Positions 1 to 5,421 of a DNA stretch of 6,147 nucleotides are shown piece after piece. Positions within the stretch are counted from its first letter, which is position 1; each line of letters opens with the position of its first letter. Position numbers and translations under genes: made by a program. A model generated the notes under the pieces. It did not search any database, was not told where the DNA came from, and was given only the letters and a program-made list of their open reading frames with translations. Source of the stretch: JBAVQS01 sp049694275 (GTDB lineage: Bacteria; Chloroflexota; Anaerolineae; UBA4142; SHND01). The stretch is from contig JBAVQS010000366.1 in assembly GCA_049694275.1 (NCBI GenBank), positions 1 to 6,147 on the forward strand, in the 5' to 3' direction.

Positions 1-195
1 CGAAACAGTATGGACGAAAAGGCTCAGATATGCGATTGTTAAATGTGCGGCGTGGACCGCCTGGTCAATCTACAATGGGCACGATGTCGTCGGACTTTAT
101 TGTGCACGATGTCGTTGGACATGACACTTAATAGCAAGAATCGCTTGTATGGCACGTTTTACTCCTGTATGACCGATCATTTGGATCACACTCGA
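1..195. other. Gene-free stretch downstream of the YHS gene; possible mobile-element end
   Basis: No protein here is recognisable on either strand. Short plus-strand frames are open from the window edge (one to the TAA at 129-131), but none gives a recognisable product, so a transposase tail entering from the left can be neither shown nor excluded. The notable structure is a pair of direct repeats at 79-95 and 104-120, listed separately. No intrinsic terminator with a T-run is obvious after the YHS stop codon. Confidence 0.4.
79..120. repeat. Two 17-bp direct repeats with a 25-bp period
   Basis: GCACGATGTCGTCGGAC at 79-95 recurs as GCACGATGTCGTTGGAC at 104-120, differing at one base. Each copy contains the arms ACGA and TCGT around a 2-base centre, as expected of a protein-binding half-site pair. 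The outer copy runs into GGACATGACA (117-126), which read on the minus strand begins TGTCATGTCC. Repeated sites inside a TGT-type terminus are known for IS21-like elements, so this may be one end of an insertion sequence lying mostly to the left of the window. A pair of regulator sites is the alternative. The repeats are seen directly; the IS assignment is a guess. Confidence 0.55.
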
Positions 196-372
196 CTAGT
201 GCTGATGGCCGGCGTGCGAATTGGTTTGTTTGCCAAGATATCTTTCAGGGTTTTTGTCGAACACTTCCTTGCAACCCTGAAAGCAAAAGTAATAGGTTTG
301 GCCTTGGTATTCGGTCTGGGCTGCGGCGGTCTTTGGATTAATGGACATCCCACAAACGATATCTTTTACCAT
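196..372 (-). CDS. Small YHS-domain metal-binding protein (58 aa)
   Basis: Short ORF starting with ATG at 372-370 and ending with TAG at 198-196. The protein begins MVKDIVCGMSINPKTAAA and continues with EYQGQTYYFCFQGCKEVF and NPERYLG, the YHS-domain pattern: CGM near the N-terminus (C7), then YYFCFxGC (C30 and C34), then F-x3-NPxxYL. The tail HAGHQH adds two or three possible metal-binding histidines. YHS domains occur alone or fused to P1B ATPases and other heavy-metal proteins and are thought to bind soft metals through these cysteines. A cytoplasmic location is expected because no signal peptide or membrane segment is present. A GGGAG Shine-Dalgarno lies 8 nt upstream, and the gene follows the CCAHH membrane protein after 24 nt, so it is very probably the last gene of that operon. 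Which metal it binds is not visible. Confidence 0.9.
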   Translation of the reverse strand: MVKDIVCGMSINPKTAAAQTEYQGQTYYFCFQGCKEVFDKNPERYLGKQTNSHAGHQH

Positions 373-380
373 TCGATCAT

Positions 381-385
381 CTCCC
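381..385 (-). promoter_or_regulatory. Ribosome binding site of the YHS gene
   Basis: Minus-strand GGGAG lies 8 nt before the ATG at 372-370, inside the 24-nt gap after the upstream gene's stop. It supports the chosen start for this very short gene. Confidence 0.65.
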
Positions 386-396
386 GTTATACCGAA

Positions 397-957
397 TCAA
401 ACTTGATGATAGGCAGAGACCACAACATGCTCCGAATCAGCCTGAGCATGCAGGGTCATCAAGCGCAGGTGCTCGCGTTGTCTGCGAATGGTTCGCAGAC
501 TCAAGGTAATCCCAACCAAGTTGACGAGGAGGCCCAGCCAGATGATTTCCGACTTGTAGTCGCCGAAAAAAGCGACCACGCCGGACAAGCCGCTGGCGCT
601 CGTCAAACCAATCAATGGGACAATATCTGTGATGTGGTGTGCACAGCAGGCAACCATACCCAACGTCGAAGTCCCTGTCCCGGCCCCGGTGAGCGCGGAT
701 GCGCCTGCGAGTTTCGTCGTTCGAATGATCAGGCGCAGGTAGGCATACAGCCCAAGCTGCGCGCCGAAACCGATGGCGACAAGGCCGACCCACAGCCAAT
801 CCTGCGATAACTGACCTAGGGCATGATCGAACGATTGGAGTAAGGAAAGGATTCCCAGGTAGACCCCGACGAGGGCCAGCGCTCCCACAAGCCCGGTGAG
901 CACGGGCAAGACGACGCGGCGGTCCATTCGTTGCCACCCATCGATACGTGCCGTCAT
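397..957 (-). CDS. Integral membrane protein with a CCAHH motif (186 aa), possible metal-handling partner
   Basis: I do not recognise a named family. About four hydrophobic segments are visible: residues 15-40, 54-78, about 97-131 and 138-155. The third carries the striking sequence GMVACCAHHITDIVPLIG, with C104, C105, H107 and H108 inside or at the edge of the membrane and preceded by a Gly/Thr-rich stretch (ALTGAGTGTSTLG). Paired Cys and His in a helix resemble a transmembrane metal site, so soft-metal or thiol/redox chemistry is a reasonable inference, not a demonstration. The C-terminal 30 residues are polar and probably cytoplasmic. The ATG at 957-955 overlaps the TGA of the upstream HMA-membrane gene as ATGA, and AAAGGAGT lies 5 nt upstream, so the two proteins are probably made in linked amounts and may form a complex. 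The YHS gene follows after 24 nt. Confidence 0.8.
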   Translation of the reverse strand: MTARIDGWQRMDRRVVLPVLTGLVGALALVGVYLGILSLLQSFDHALGQLSQDWLWVGLVAIGFGAQLGLYAYLRLIIRTTKLAGASALTGAGTGTSTLGMVACCAHHITDIVPLIGLTSASGLSGVVAFFGDYKSEIIWLGLLVNLVGITLSLRTIRRQREHLRLMTLHAQADSEHVVVSAYHQV

Positions 958-1898
958 TGTTTACTCCTTTCCGAGTTCCGCGGCTGATCCAGGCCCGCAG
1001 AGACAATACCTAATGACTGGGAAGCGAGAGATAGATTCGAGGGGCGAGATGACTCGAAATACAACTGCCAGGTCCGCACCAGAAACCAGCCAGCCAGCAA
1101 AACCGAGGAAACGGCAAAGCTTGCCAGGGCCGTACTGTACAGGGCTGCCTCTTTACTCTTGAAGAATAGAGCGCAAACGAGTCCAAGTAGGAATGTCAGC
1201 ACGGCGGCAAGTGCAACCAGGACTCCCGGGTCCAATCTTCCCCGGACCAGAGCGACAAAAGCCCGGCGGAGGAATGGATAGCCAATGAACCCGAGACCAA
1301 CTCCGCTAACCAACAAGTCCGTCGAAAGAGAGACCAGATGTGCAACTCCTGTTACGCCGCCGAGATACCCCGCGATTGTGATTGCCAGGAATAGGGCGAT
1401 GGTCGTTGCTGCCAGGAAGCGCATGTGCAGGCTTTCCGTCCGAACTTGCGGTTTCTGTTGCGCGGGAGTAAATCCGAGTCGCTTGAGAACGGCTTCTAGA
1501 TAAGGTCGGTTCTGATATTCGGAGAAAGCCAGCACGTCTATCCGCCCGGTCGATAGATTCGTGGCCGCAAAGACAATCCCATCCGCTTGCAACAAGGCCC
1601 GTTCCACCGTTCGCTCACTGGTGGCATACACCAGATCGGGCGAGTACAGGGCCAGGCCGACCAGTGGCACATCGAATTTCTCTGATCGAACGGCCTGGAG
1701 CATGCGGCGCGCACCGGTCTGATCGGCGTCATAGACGATGCTGGCCCGTTCGGTGGCATAGTTCACCGTGGCGGCAGTCACGCCATCAATGCTTGTTAGA
1801 GCGAACTGAAGTTTGCTCGCGCAGGTCGCGCAGTACATGCCCTTAATCGCAAAGGATATTCGACTATTTTTCATGTGTGTGACTGGAGAGGAATCCAC
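954..1898 (-). CDS. HMA-domain membrane protein resembling the N-terminal half of a P1B metal ATPase, without ATPase domains (314 aa)
   Basis: Residues about 13-77 are a heavy-metal-associated (HMA) domain with GMYCATC (C23, C26). Residues about 81-145 look like a second, degenerate HMA fold (LVYATSERTVERALLQADGI ... YLEAVLKRLGF) with no CxxC. Four hydrophobic segments follow, at about 160-182, 187-210, 225-246 and 252-276. The stretch around 205-230 (GYPFLRRAFVALVRGRLDPG followed by VLVALAA) matches the MB-M1 region of CopA-type pumps, where an amphipathic arm precedes DVLVALG. The protein then ends after M2 with a polar tail. The actuator domain, the CPx helix, DKTGT and the nucleotide-binding domain are all absent; full P1B ATPases are usually 700 residues or more. 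It may be a membrane-anchored metal sensor, chaperone or scaffold. The GTG start at 1898 is followed by an in-frame ATG at 1874 (MKNSRISF); neither has a strong Shine-Dalgarno. The stop overlaps the next gene's ATG. Confidence 0.82.
   Translation of the reverse strand: MDSSPVTHMKNSRISFAIKGMYCATCASKLQFALTSIDGVTAATVNYATERASIVYDADQTGARRMLQAVRSEKFDVPLVGLALYSPDLVYATSERTVERALLQADGIVFAATNLSTGRIDVLAFSEYQNRPYLEAVLKRLGFTPAQQKPQVRTESLHMRFLAATTIALFLAITIAGYLGGVTGVAHLVSLSTDLLVSGVGLGFIGYPFLRRAFVALVRGRLDPGVLVALAAVLTFLLGLVCALFFKSKEAALYSTALASFAVSSVLLAGWFLVRTWQLYFESSRPSNLSLASQSLGIVSAGLDQPRNSERSKQ
963..970 (-). promoter_or_regulatory. Strong ribosome binding site inside the end of the upstream gene
   Basis: Minus-strand AAAGGAGT sits 5 nt before the ATG at 957-955 and lies within the last codons of the HMA-membrane gene. 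Together with the 4-bp ATGA overlap it indicates translational coupling and fixes this start. Confidence 0.8.
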
Positions 1899-1983
1899 TG
1901 CTGCTCTAATCCAGTTTCCATTCTAGACCCACAGAGGGAGGAAAAACAGCGCTATTTGCCCAGTTCGCGGCTATGCGGTACGA

Positions 1984-1999
1984 CCTACTCTACAGTAGG
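1984..1999. promoter_or_regulatory. Operator-like dyad upstream of the HMA-membrane operon
   Basis: CCTACT-CTAC-AGTAGG is a perfect 6-bp inverted repeat with a 4-base centre, located 86 nt or more upstream of the GTG start of the HMA-membrane gene. Size and placement would suit a dimeric repressor or a MerR-type activator, both common at metal-resistance promoters, but it does not match an operator I can name with confidence. No -35/-10 pair could be aligned around it. Confidence 0.3.
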
Positions 2000-2058
2000 C
2001 ATCTAGCCCAGGCGGGGGTAGGCTGTTTGGCGCGGGAAAGGGCCTTGGCACACGGAGC

Positions 2059-2104
2059 GCGACAAGAGGAGCGATTGGCTTGTACCGATTGCTCCTCTTG
2101 TCGC
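2059..2104 (-). terminator. Long hairpin after the kinase gene, probable transcript end
   Basis: The left arm 2059-2078 and right arm 2085-2104 (begin GCGACAAGAGGAGC, end GCTCCTCTTGTCGC) pair over 20 positions with a 6-base loop. The outer 14 pairs are perfect. It starts 10 nt after the kinase stop in the minus direction. No T-run follows on the minus strand, so it is not a textbook intrinsic terminator; it may instead act as an mRNA-stabilising or processing stem. In the minus-strand transcript two inner positions are A-C mismatches, whereas in a plus-strand transcript they would be G-U pairs. Confidence 0.5.
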
Positions 2105-2114
2105 TTGTTCACGG

Positions 2115-3746
2115 CTATTTTACGCCATCGCTTGGGGAAGGTACGTCAGGGGATTTTCGGGTATCGCCAAGTGGGACATAGGCGAGGACGGTGGTTCCCT
2201 TGCCCTGTTCCGATTTGATATAAACATTGCCGCCGAACAACTGGGCGCGCTCCTGCATGCCGGTCAGCCCAAAGTGCCCGGCGCGGGCATAGGCGGTCGG
2301 AGCTTCGGGGGCATCAAAGCCGATCCCATCGTCCTGAATCGTCGCGGTAACCGCATCGGCCTCAAACGCCAATTTGACCGAGACCGTGCTCGCCTGGGCG
2401 TGTTTGGCAATGTTTCGCAGCGCCTCCTGGACAATCCGGAACATGATCAGCTCGCGCTCGGCATCCAGCCGCTGTTCCGGCCCGGTCAGTTCGAAACTGG
2501 CGTTTGCCTCGCGGGCAATGGTTTCCAGCGCGGGAATGAGGCCGAGCTCTTCCAGATAAGTGGGGCGGAGATCCCTGACAAAGCCCCGAACCGAGGTGAG
2601 GGTTTCGCCAATGAGTTCCTTGAGTTCCTCCACCCGCCTGGCAGCCAACGCAACATCCTTGTTCATCGCTTTTTGCACCATCTCGGCTCGCTGGCGGAGG
2701 GCAATCAGCGATTGAATGGTGTCATCATGCAATTCCCGTGCGAGGCGCCGGCGCTCGTCCTCCTGGCTGCGCGTGATCGCTGCGATATAGTCCTGCGTGG
2801 CCGCTTGCGCGCTCTGGAGCTGGCGCGCCATCCCATTGAGGTTCTCGCGCACGTCTTCAATCTCCTGGACGCCGCCCGCCGGTTTCTCGGCGGCGCGATA
2901 GTCGCCAAAGGCGATCCGGTTCGCCATTTGGGAGAGGGTTTGAAGAGGACGAATGACGTTGCTGACGCCAAAGTAGACGGCGCCCAACGCGACGATGGCG
3001 GCGAGCAGGAGCACCACCGGCAGCAGGACCGCATATTGGAACATCGGGTCGACGATTTCGGCCCACGGCTCGTCAATGATCAGCGCCCAGCCCGCCGGAG
3101 CAATCGGCGCATAACCGACCACCAACTCGACCCCATTGGGGTCCAGGTGAAAGGTGGCCCCGGCCTTGCCGCGCGCCGCATCCGCAATGCCGCCATGCCC
3201 ACTCAGGTCTGTCCCGACGAGGGACGGACGGACATGGGCAATGATGATGCCCTGTGAATTGACGAGATAGACGATCCCGCGAGGGGAAAAACCGCCGAGG
3301 GGGGGCAAGCTGAAATCGCCCACCATCCGGCCCTGCGCGAGGTCGTGGCCCACGAGGACATGCCAAACGTTGTTCTCGAGGAAAGGCGTCGAGTAGGCCC
3401 CTTGCTCAGCAAGATGGGCAAGCCGGCCGGTCCATTCCTCGCGGCTGGGAACCGCGTGAATGAGGTTATTCTGTGCGTCGAGCACCGCAACGCCGCCATC
3501 GAACGCTTGAGGGTCTCGCTCCTCGATATGGGCGGGATCGAGCATGGCGAGTTCGCGGGCTCGGTCAGTCAAGAGCTGGGAGATTTCCGTCGCCGCGACC
3601 CGCGCCAGGACGGCGTCCCGCTCCGCGACCAGTTGCCGCATGGCTGCCTGGTGATTGTTGACGCCCAGGTAGGCGATGGCAATCAGAACCACGGCGAGGG
3701 GCAGGATGGTCCACAGCAGGATTCGAGTGCGAAGGCCGCGTAGCAT
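2115..3746 (-). CDS. Membrane sensor histidine kinase, NarX/LiaS/DegS type (Cache-HAMP-HisKA_3-HATPase), 543 aa
   Basis: Layout: membrane helix at 10-28; an extracytoplasmic sensor of about 30-236 resembling a Cache domain (GIVYLVNSQGIIIAHVRPSL and GWALIIDEPW are typical); second helix at 237-261; HAMP linker to about 315; HisKA_3 dimerisation and phosphoacceptor helix with ERRRLARELHDD, giving H340 as the phosphorylated histidine; then a HATPase_c domain with N box EALRNIAKHA (N445), G1 box DDGIGFD (472-478) and G2 box GHFGLTGMQER (490-500). All motifs needed for autophosphorylation are present. It should phosphorylate the response regulator encoded immediately upstream, whose TAA is separated from this ATG by one base (TAATATG). 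No clear Shine-Dalgarno precedes the start, so translation probably depends on ribosomes finishing the regulator gene. The ligand is unknown; neighbouring genes hint at a metal or related stress, but the Cache domain shows no obvious Cys/His metal cluster. Confidence 0.95.
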   Translation of the reverse strand: MLRGLRTRILLWTILPLAVVLIAIAYLGVNNHQAAMRQLVAERDAVLARVAATEISQLLTDRARELAMLDPAHIEERDPQAFDGGVAVLDAQNNLIHAVPSREEWTGRLAHLAEQGAYSTPFLENNVWHVLVGHDLAQGRMVGDFSLPPLGGFSPRGIVYLVNSQGIIIAHVRPSLVGTDLSGHGGIADAARGKAGATFHLDPNGVELVVGYAPIAPAGWALIIDEPWAEIVDPMFQYAVLLPVVLLLAAIVALGAVYFGVSNVIRPLQTLSQMANRIAFGDYRAAEKPAGGVQEIEDVRENLNGMARQLQSAQAATQDYIAAITRSQEDERRRLARELHDDTIQSLIALRQRAEMVQKAMNKDVALAARRVEELKELIGETLTSVRGFVRDLRPTYLEELGLIPALETIAREANASFELTGPEQRLDAERELIMFRIVQEALRNIAKHAQASTVSVKLAFEADAVTATIQDDGIGFDAPEAPTAYARAGHFGLTGMQERAQLFGGNVYIKSEQGKGTTVLAYVPLGDTRKSPDVPSPSDGVK

Positions 3747-3747
3747 A

Positions 3748-4410
3748 TTATTCGAGGGTCATCCACTTTTCGCGGATGGCATAGAGGACCGCCTCGGTCC
3801 GGGTCGAGACATGGAGCTTGCTGTAAATGTTGGCGAGATGACCCTGCACCGTCCGATCGCTAATGCTCAGCGCGACTCCAATCTGTTTATTTCCCATCCC
3901 GCGTCCCGCCAGACGCAGGACCTCGAGCTCGCGGTCACTCAACGGCTCGATCAGGTCCTCTACTCTTTCGCCGCGATGCGCCGCGCGCTGGACGAGTTTT
4001 TTGGCGATGGAGGGAGAGAGGGCCGTTTCGCCCCCGGCGATCGCGCGGACGGCCTGGATGATTTCGTCCGGGCTCGCCGTCTTGAGGAGATAACCATTGG
4101 CGCCCGCTTGTAAAGCGGCCAGGATATACGGCTCATCCTCATAGGCGGTCAGGATGAGGATGCGGGCATCCGGGAACTCTTTTTTGACCTGGCGGGTCGC
4201 ATCCAGACCGTTGACACGCGGCATCTGGATATCAAAGAGCGCGACATCGGGCCGCTCGTGTGCATAGAGCGTGACTGCTTCCTGTCCATCGCTTGCCTCG
4301 GCGACGACACGGATCGATTCGTCTTCTTCCAAGAAATCACGAATACCTTTGCGGACCACCGCGTGGTCGTCCGCCAGGATGACGCGGATGAGTTTTTCGT
4401 TTTCTGGCAC
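3748..4410 (-). CDS. NarL/FixJ-family response regulator with LuxR-type DNA-binding domain (220 aa)
   Basis: The receiver domain (about 7-125) has the acidic pair D14-D15, phosphoacceptor D60 in VALFDIQMP, T88 in LILTAY and K110 in GYLLKTA, so it looks fully functional. The C-terminal HTH (about 157-213) is LuxR/GerE type: LSDRELEVLRLAGRGMGNKQ, then ISDRTVQGHLANIYSKLHV. Length is normal for the family. It should bind promoter DNA as a dimer after phosphorylation by the adjacent HisKA_3 kinase, as in NarXL, LiaSR or DegSU pairs. The start is GTG at 4410-4408, supported by GAGG 5 nt upstream. It lies 17 nt after the methyltransferase stop and 1 nt before the kinase. Target genes are not identifiable; the metal-related operon at 1898-196 is a reasonable candidate. 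Confidence 0.95.
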   Translation of the reverse strand: MPENEKLIRVILADDHAVVRKGIRDFLEEDESIRVVAEASDGQEAVTLYAHERPDVALFDIQMPRVNGLDATRQVKKEFPDARILILTAYEDEPYILAALQAGANGYLLKTASPDEIIQAVRAIAGGETALSPSIAKKLVQRAAHRGERVEDLIEPLSDRELEVLRLAGRGMGNKQIGVALSISDRTVQGHLANIYSKLHVSTRTEAVLYAIREKWMTLE

Positions 4411-4427
4411 AAATCCCTCGTTTTGTT

Positions 4428-5080
4428 CTAGCGCTCTTTATTCGGGCGGGCCACAATCAGCTTGACCATTTGCATCGGCCCCAGATCCGCGATGCTCTCG
4501 ATCTCTAACCCTGCCCGTTTCACATTCTCGACCGTGCGGCGATTGATGTTCGCGCCCCAGAGGCGAACGACGAGCGGGTTCAATAGGTCCATGAGGCCGC
4601 CAATCACCGGCCCGTCGATTCGCACATGGTCGAGTAGAAGAATGCGACCACCGGGCTTGACCACGCGATTGAGCTCGCGTAACCCCTGAATGGGATCGGG
4701 AACCGAGCAAAAAACAAAAGTGGCGACGGCGGTATCAAAGCTGTTGTCGGGAAAAGAGAGTGCTTGCACGTCTCCCTCCCGAAGGTCTACTGCTACGCCG
4801 AGTTCGGCAGCCCGCGTGTTGGCCTGGGCCAGCATCTCATCAGATAGGTCGATGGCCGTTACCATAACGCCGGGCGGATAGCAGGGTAGGTTTTGCCTGT
4901 GCCCACGCCCACCTCCAAAATCTTACCCTGCGCCTGTTTCCACAGCCCTTCGCGCCAGGGTTTGAATCGACGTTCGGACATGGCCTCGACGCGGTCATAG
5001 ACGGGGGCGATGCGATTGTAGCGGGACCGCGTCTGCGCGGTCGCCTGTGTAAATCCTGTCTCTATTATAGCCTGTTTCAT
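4428..5080 (-). pseudogene. Class I SAM-dependent methyltransferase (UbiE-like), interrupted by a 1-base frameshift
   Basis: The N-terminal frame (ATG at 5080-5078) gives RYNRIAPVYDR and ILEVGVGTGK, the SAM-binding motif I of UbiE/COQ5-like and METTL7-like methyltransferases, then leaves frame and stops near 4859. The other frame supplies the rest: VTAIDLSDEML, REGDVQALSFPDNSFDTAV, ELNRVVKPGGRILLLDHVR, and LLNPLVVRLWGANINRRTVE. Adding one T to the TTTT run at 4891-4894 (AAAA on the coding strand) joins them as GVGTGKNLPCYPPGVMVTAI, the expected family sequence, and gives one 217-residue protein. This is therefore one gene with a single-base deletion in a short homopolymer: a sequencing or assembly error, a recent mutation, or less likely a slippage site. 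No other damage is visible, which favours error or recency. The substrate cannot be read from the sequence. GAGGAG lies 5 nt before the ATG; the HMA gene ends 27 nt upstream. Confidence 0.9.
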
Positions 5081-5085
5081 ACGTT

Positions 5086-5091
5086 CTCCTC
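5086..5091 (-). promoter_or_regulatory. Ribosome binding site of the methyltransferase gene
   Basis: Minus-strand GAGGAG lies 5 nt before the ATG at 5080-5078, within the 27-nt gap after the small HMA gene. It supports this start for the frameshifted gene. Confidence 0.75.
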
Positions 5092-5107
5092 AATAAAAGG
5101 GACTGTA

Positions 5108-5365
5108 CTAGAAAAGGAGCTCTGCACGGAACTCGTGCGGCCCATCGTTACCTGCTGCGCCGACCGCGAGGACCAAGGCCAAAGGATTGGTCCGAGCTGG
5201 GTCGTAATTCACATGAGCCAACCCGTTGACAAGGTCTATCTGGGCCGAAATGACGCCGGCAATCTGAAGCAGGCTCTCACGAATACGGAGCACGCACTGG
5301 AAACAGGCCATGCCCCAGATAGCAAGCGTGATTGACTGGTTGGGGTCGGATACCTTAACCTGCAA
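5108..5365 (-). CDS. Small stand-alone HMA-domain (copper-chaperone-like) protein, about 85 aa
   Basis: The core is an HMA fold: SITLAIWGMACFQCVLRIRE with the GMxCxxC metal site (C21, C24 from the TTG start), then GVISAQIDLVNGLAHVNYDP and LALVLAVGAAG, following the usual beta-alpha-beta-beta-alpha-beta order. Such proteins carry Cu(I) or similar soft metals in the cytoplasm to pumps or sensors. It lacks the membrane part seen in the other HMA protein of this window. The start is uncertain. TTG at 5365-5363 has GGAGG 5 nt upstream and is preferred. GTG at 5404-5402 also follows a GGAGG (4-nt spacer). ATG at 5437-5435 lies inside the inverted repeat and has no Shine-Dalgarno, and the frame stays open to a GTG at 5506. 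The gene is followed by the methyltransferase after 27 nt, so it is probably the first gene of that operon. The 'IWGMACFQC' site has no His or Tyr ligand beyond the two cysteines. Confidence 0.82.
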   Translation of the reverse strand: MQVKVSDPNQSITLAIWGMACFQCVLRIRESLLQIAGVISAQIDLVNGLAHVNYDPARTNPLALVLAVGAAGNDGPHEFRAELLF

Positions 5366-5370
5366 TGTAT

Positions 5371-5375
5371 CCTCC
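5371..5375 (-). promoter_or_regulatory. Ribosome binding site pointing to a TTG start
   Basis: Minus-strand GGAGG within GAGCGGAGGATACA stands 5 nt before TTG at 5365-5363. It is the best-spaced Shine-Dalgarno for the small HMA gene, and the resulting protein begins just ahead of the HMA fold. Confidence 0.5.
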
Positions 5376-5421
5376 GCTCGTGTGCGGCTGCAATTGACAA
5401 GCACAAGTCCTCCGCCTGATG

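Larger units (their letters stand above)
1899..2114. other. Intergenic region between the kinase gene and the HMA-membrane operon
   Basis: This 216-nt gap has no supported gene. It probably ends the methyltransferase-regulator-kinase transcript (hairpin 2059-2104) and contains the promoter of the HMA-membrane operon. A minus-strand TAGAAT at 1920-1925 could serve as a -10, but no good -35 is found at the right spacing, so no promoter is called. A dyad at 1984-1999 is listed separately. Confidence 0.5.

Noticed and set aside
43..810. Plus-strand 255-codon open frame
   Set aside because: It runs antisense through the YHS gene and the CCAHH membrane gene; its product has no recognisable domain, while the minus strand gives a YHS signature and clear membrane helices.
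1796..1805. TTAGAGCGAA matching the end of the 5422-5550 inverted repeat
   Set aside because: It lies inside the conserved HMA coding sequence (FALTS) and lacks the rest of the 15-bp terminus; probably chance or shared codons.
2274..3257. Plus-strand 327-codon open frame
   Set aside because: It is a shadow of the histidine kinase; the minus strand encodes all kinase motifs and this product resembles no family.
3345..4113. Plus-strand open frames across the kinase start and the regulator
   Set aside because: Antisense to intact kinase and regulator domains, low-complexity products, no recognised motifs.
4859..4899. Programmed frameshift as the explanation for the split methyltransferase
   Set aside because: A run of only four A residues with no clear stimulatory structure, and the family is normally encoded in one frame; a sequencing error or mutation is simpler.
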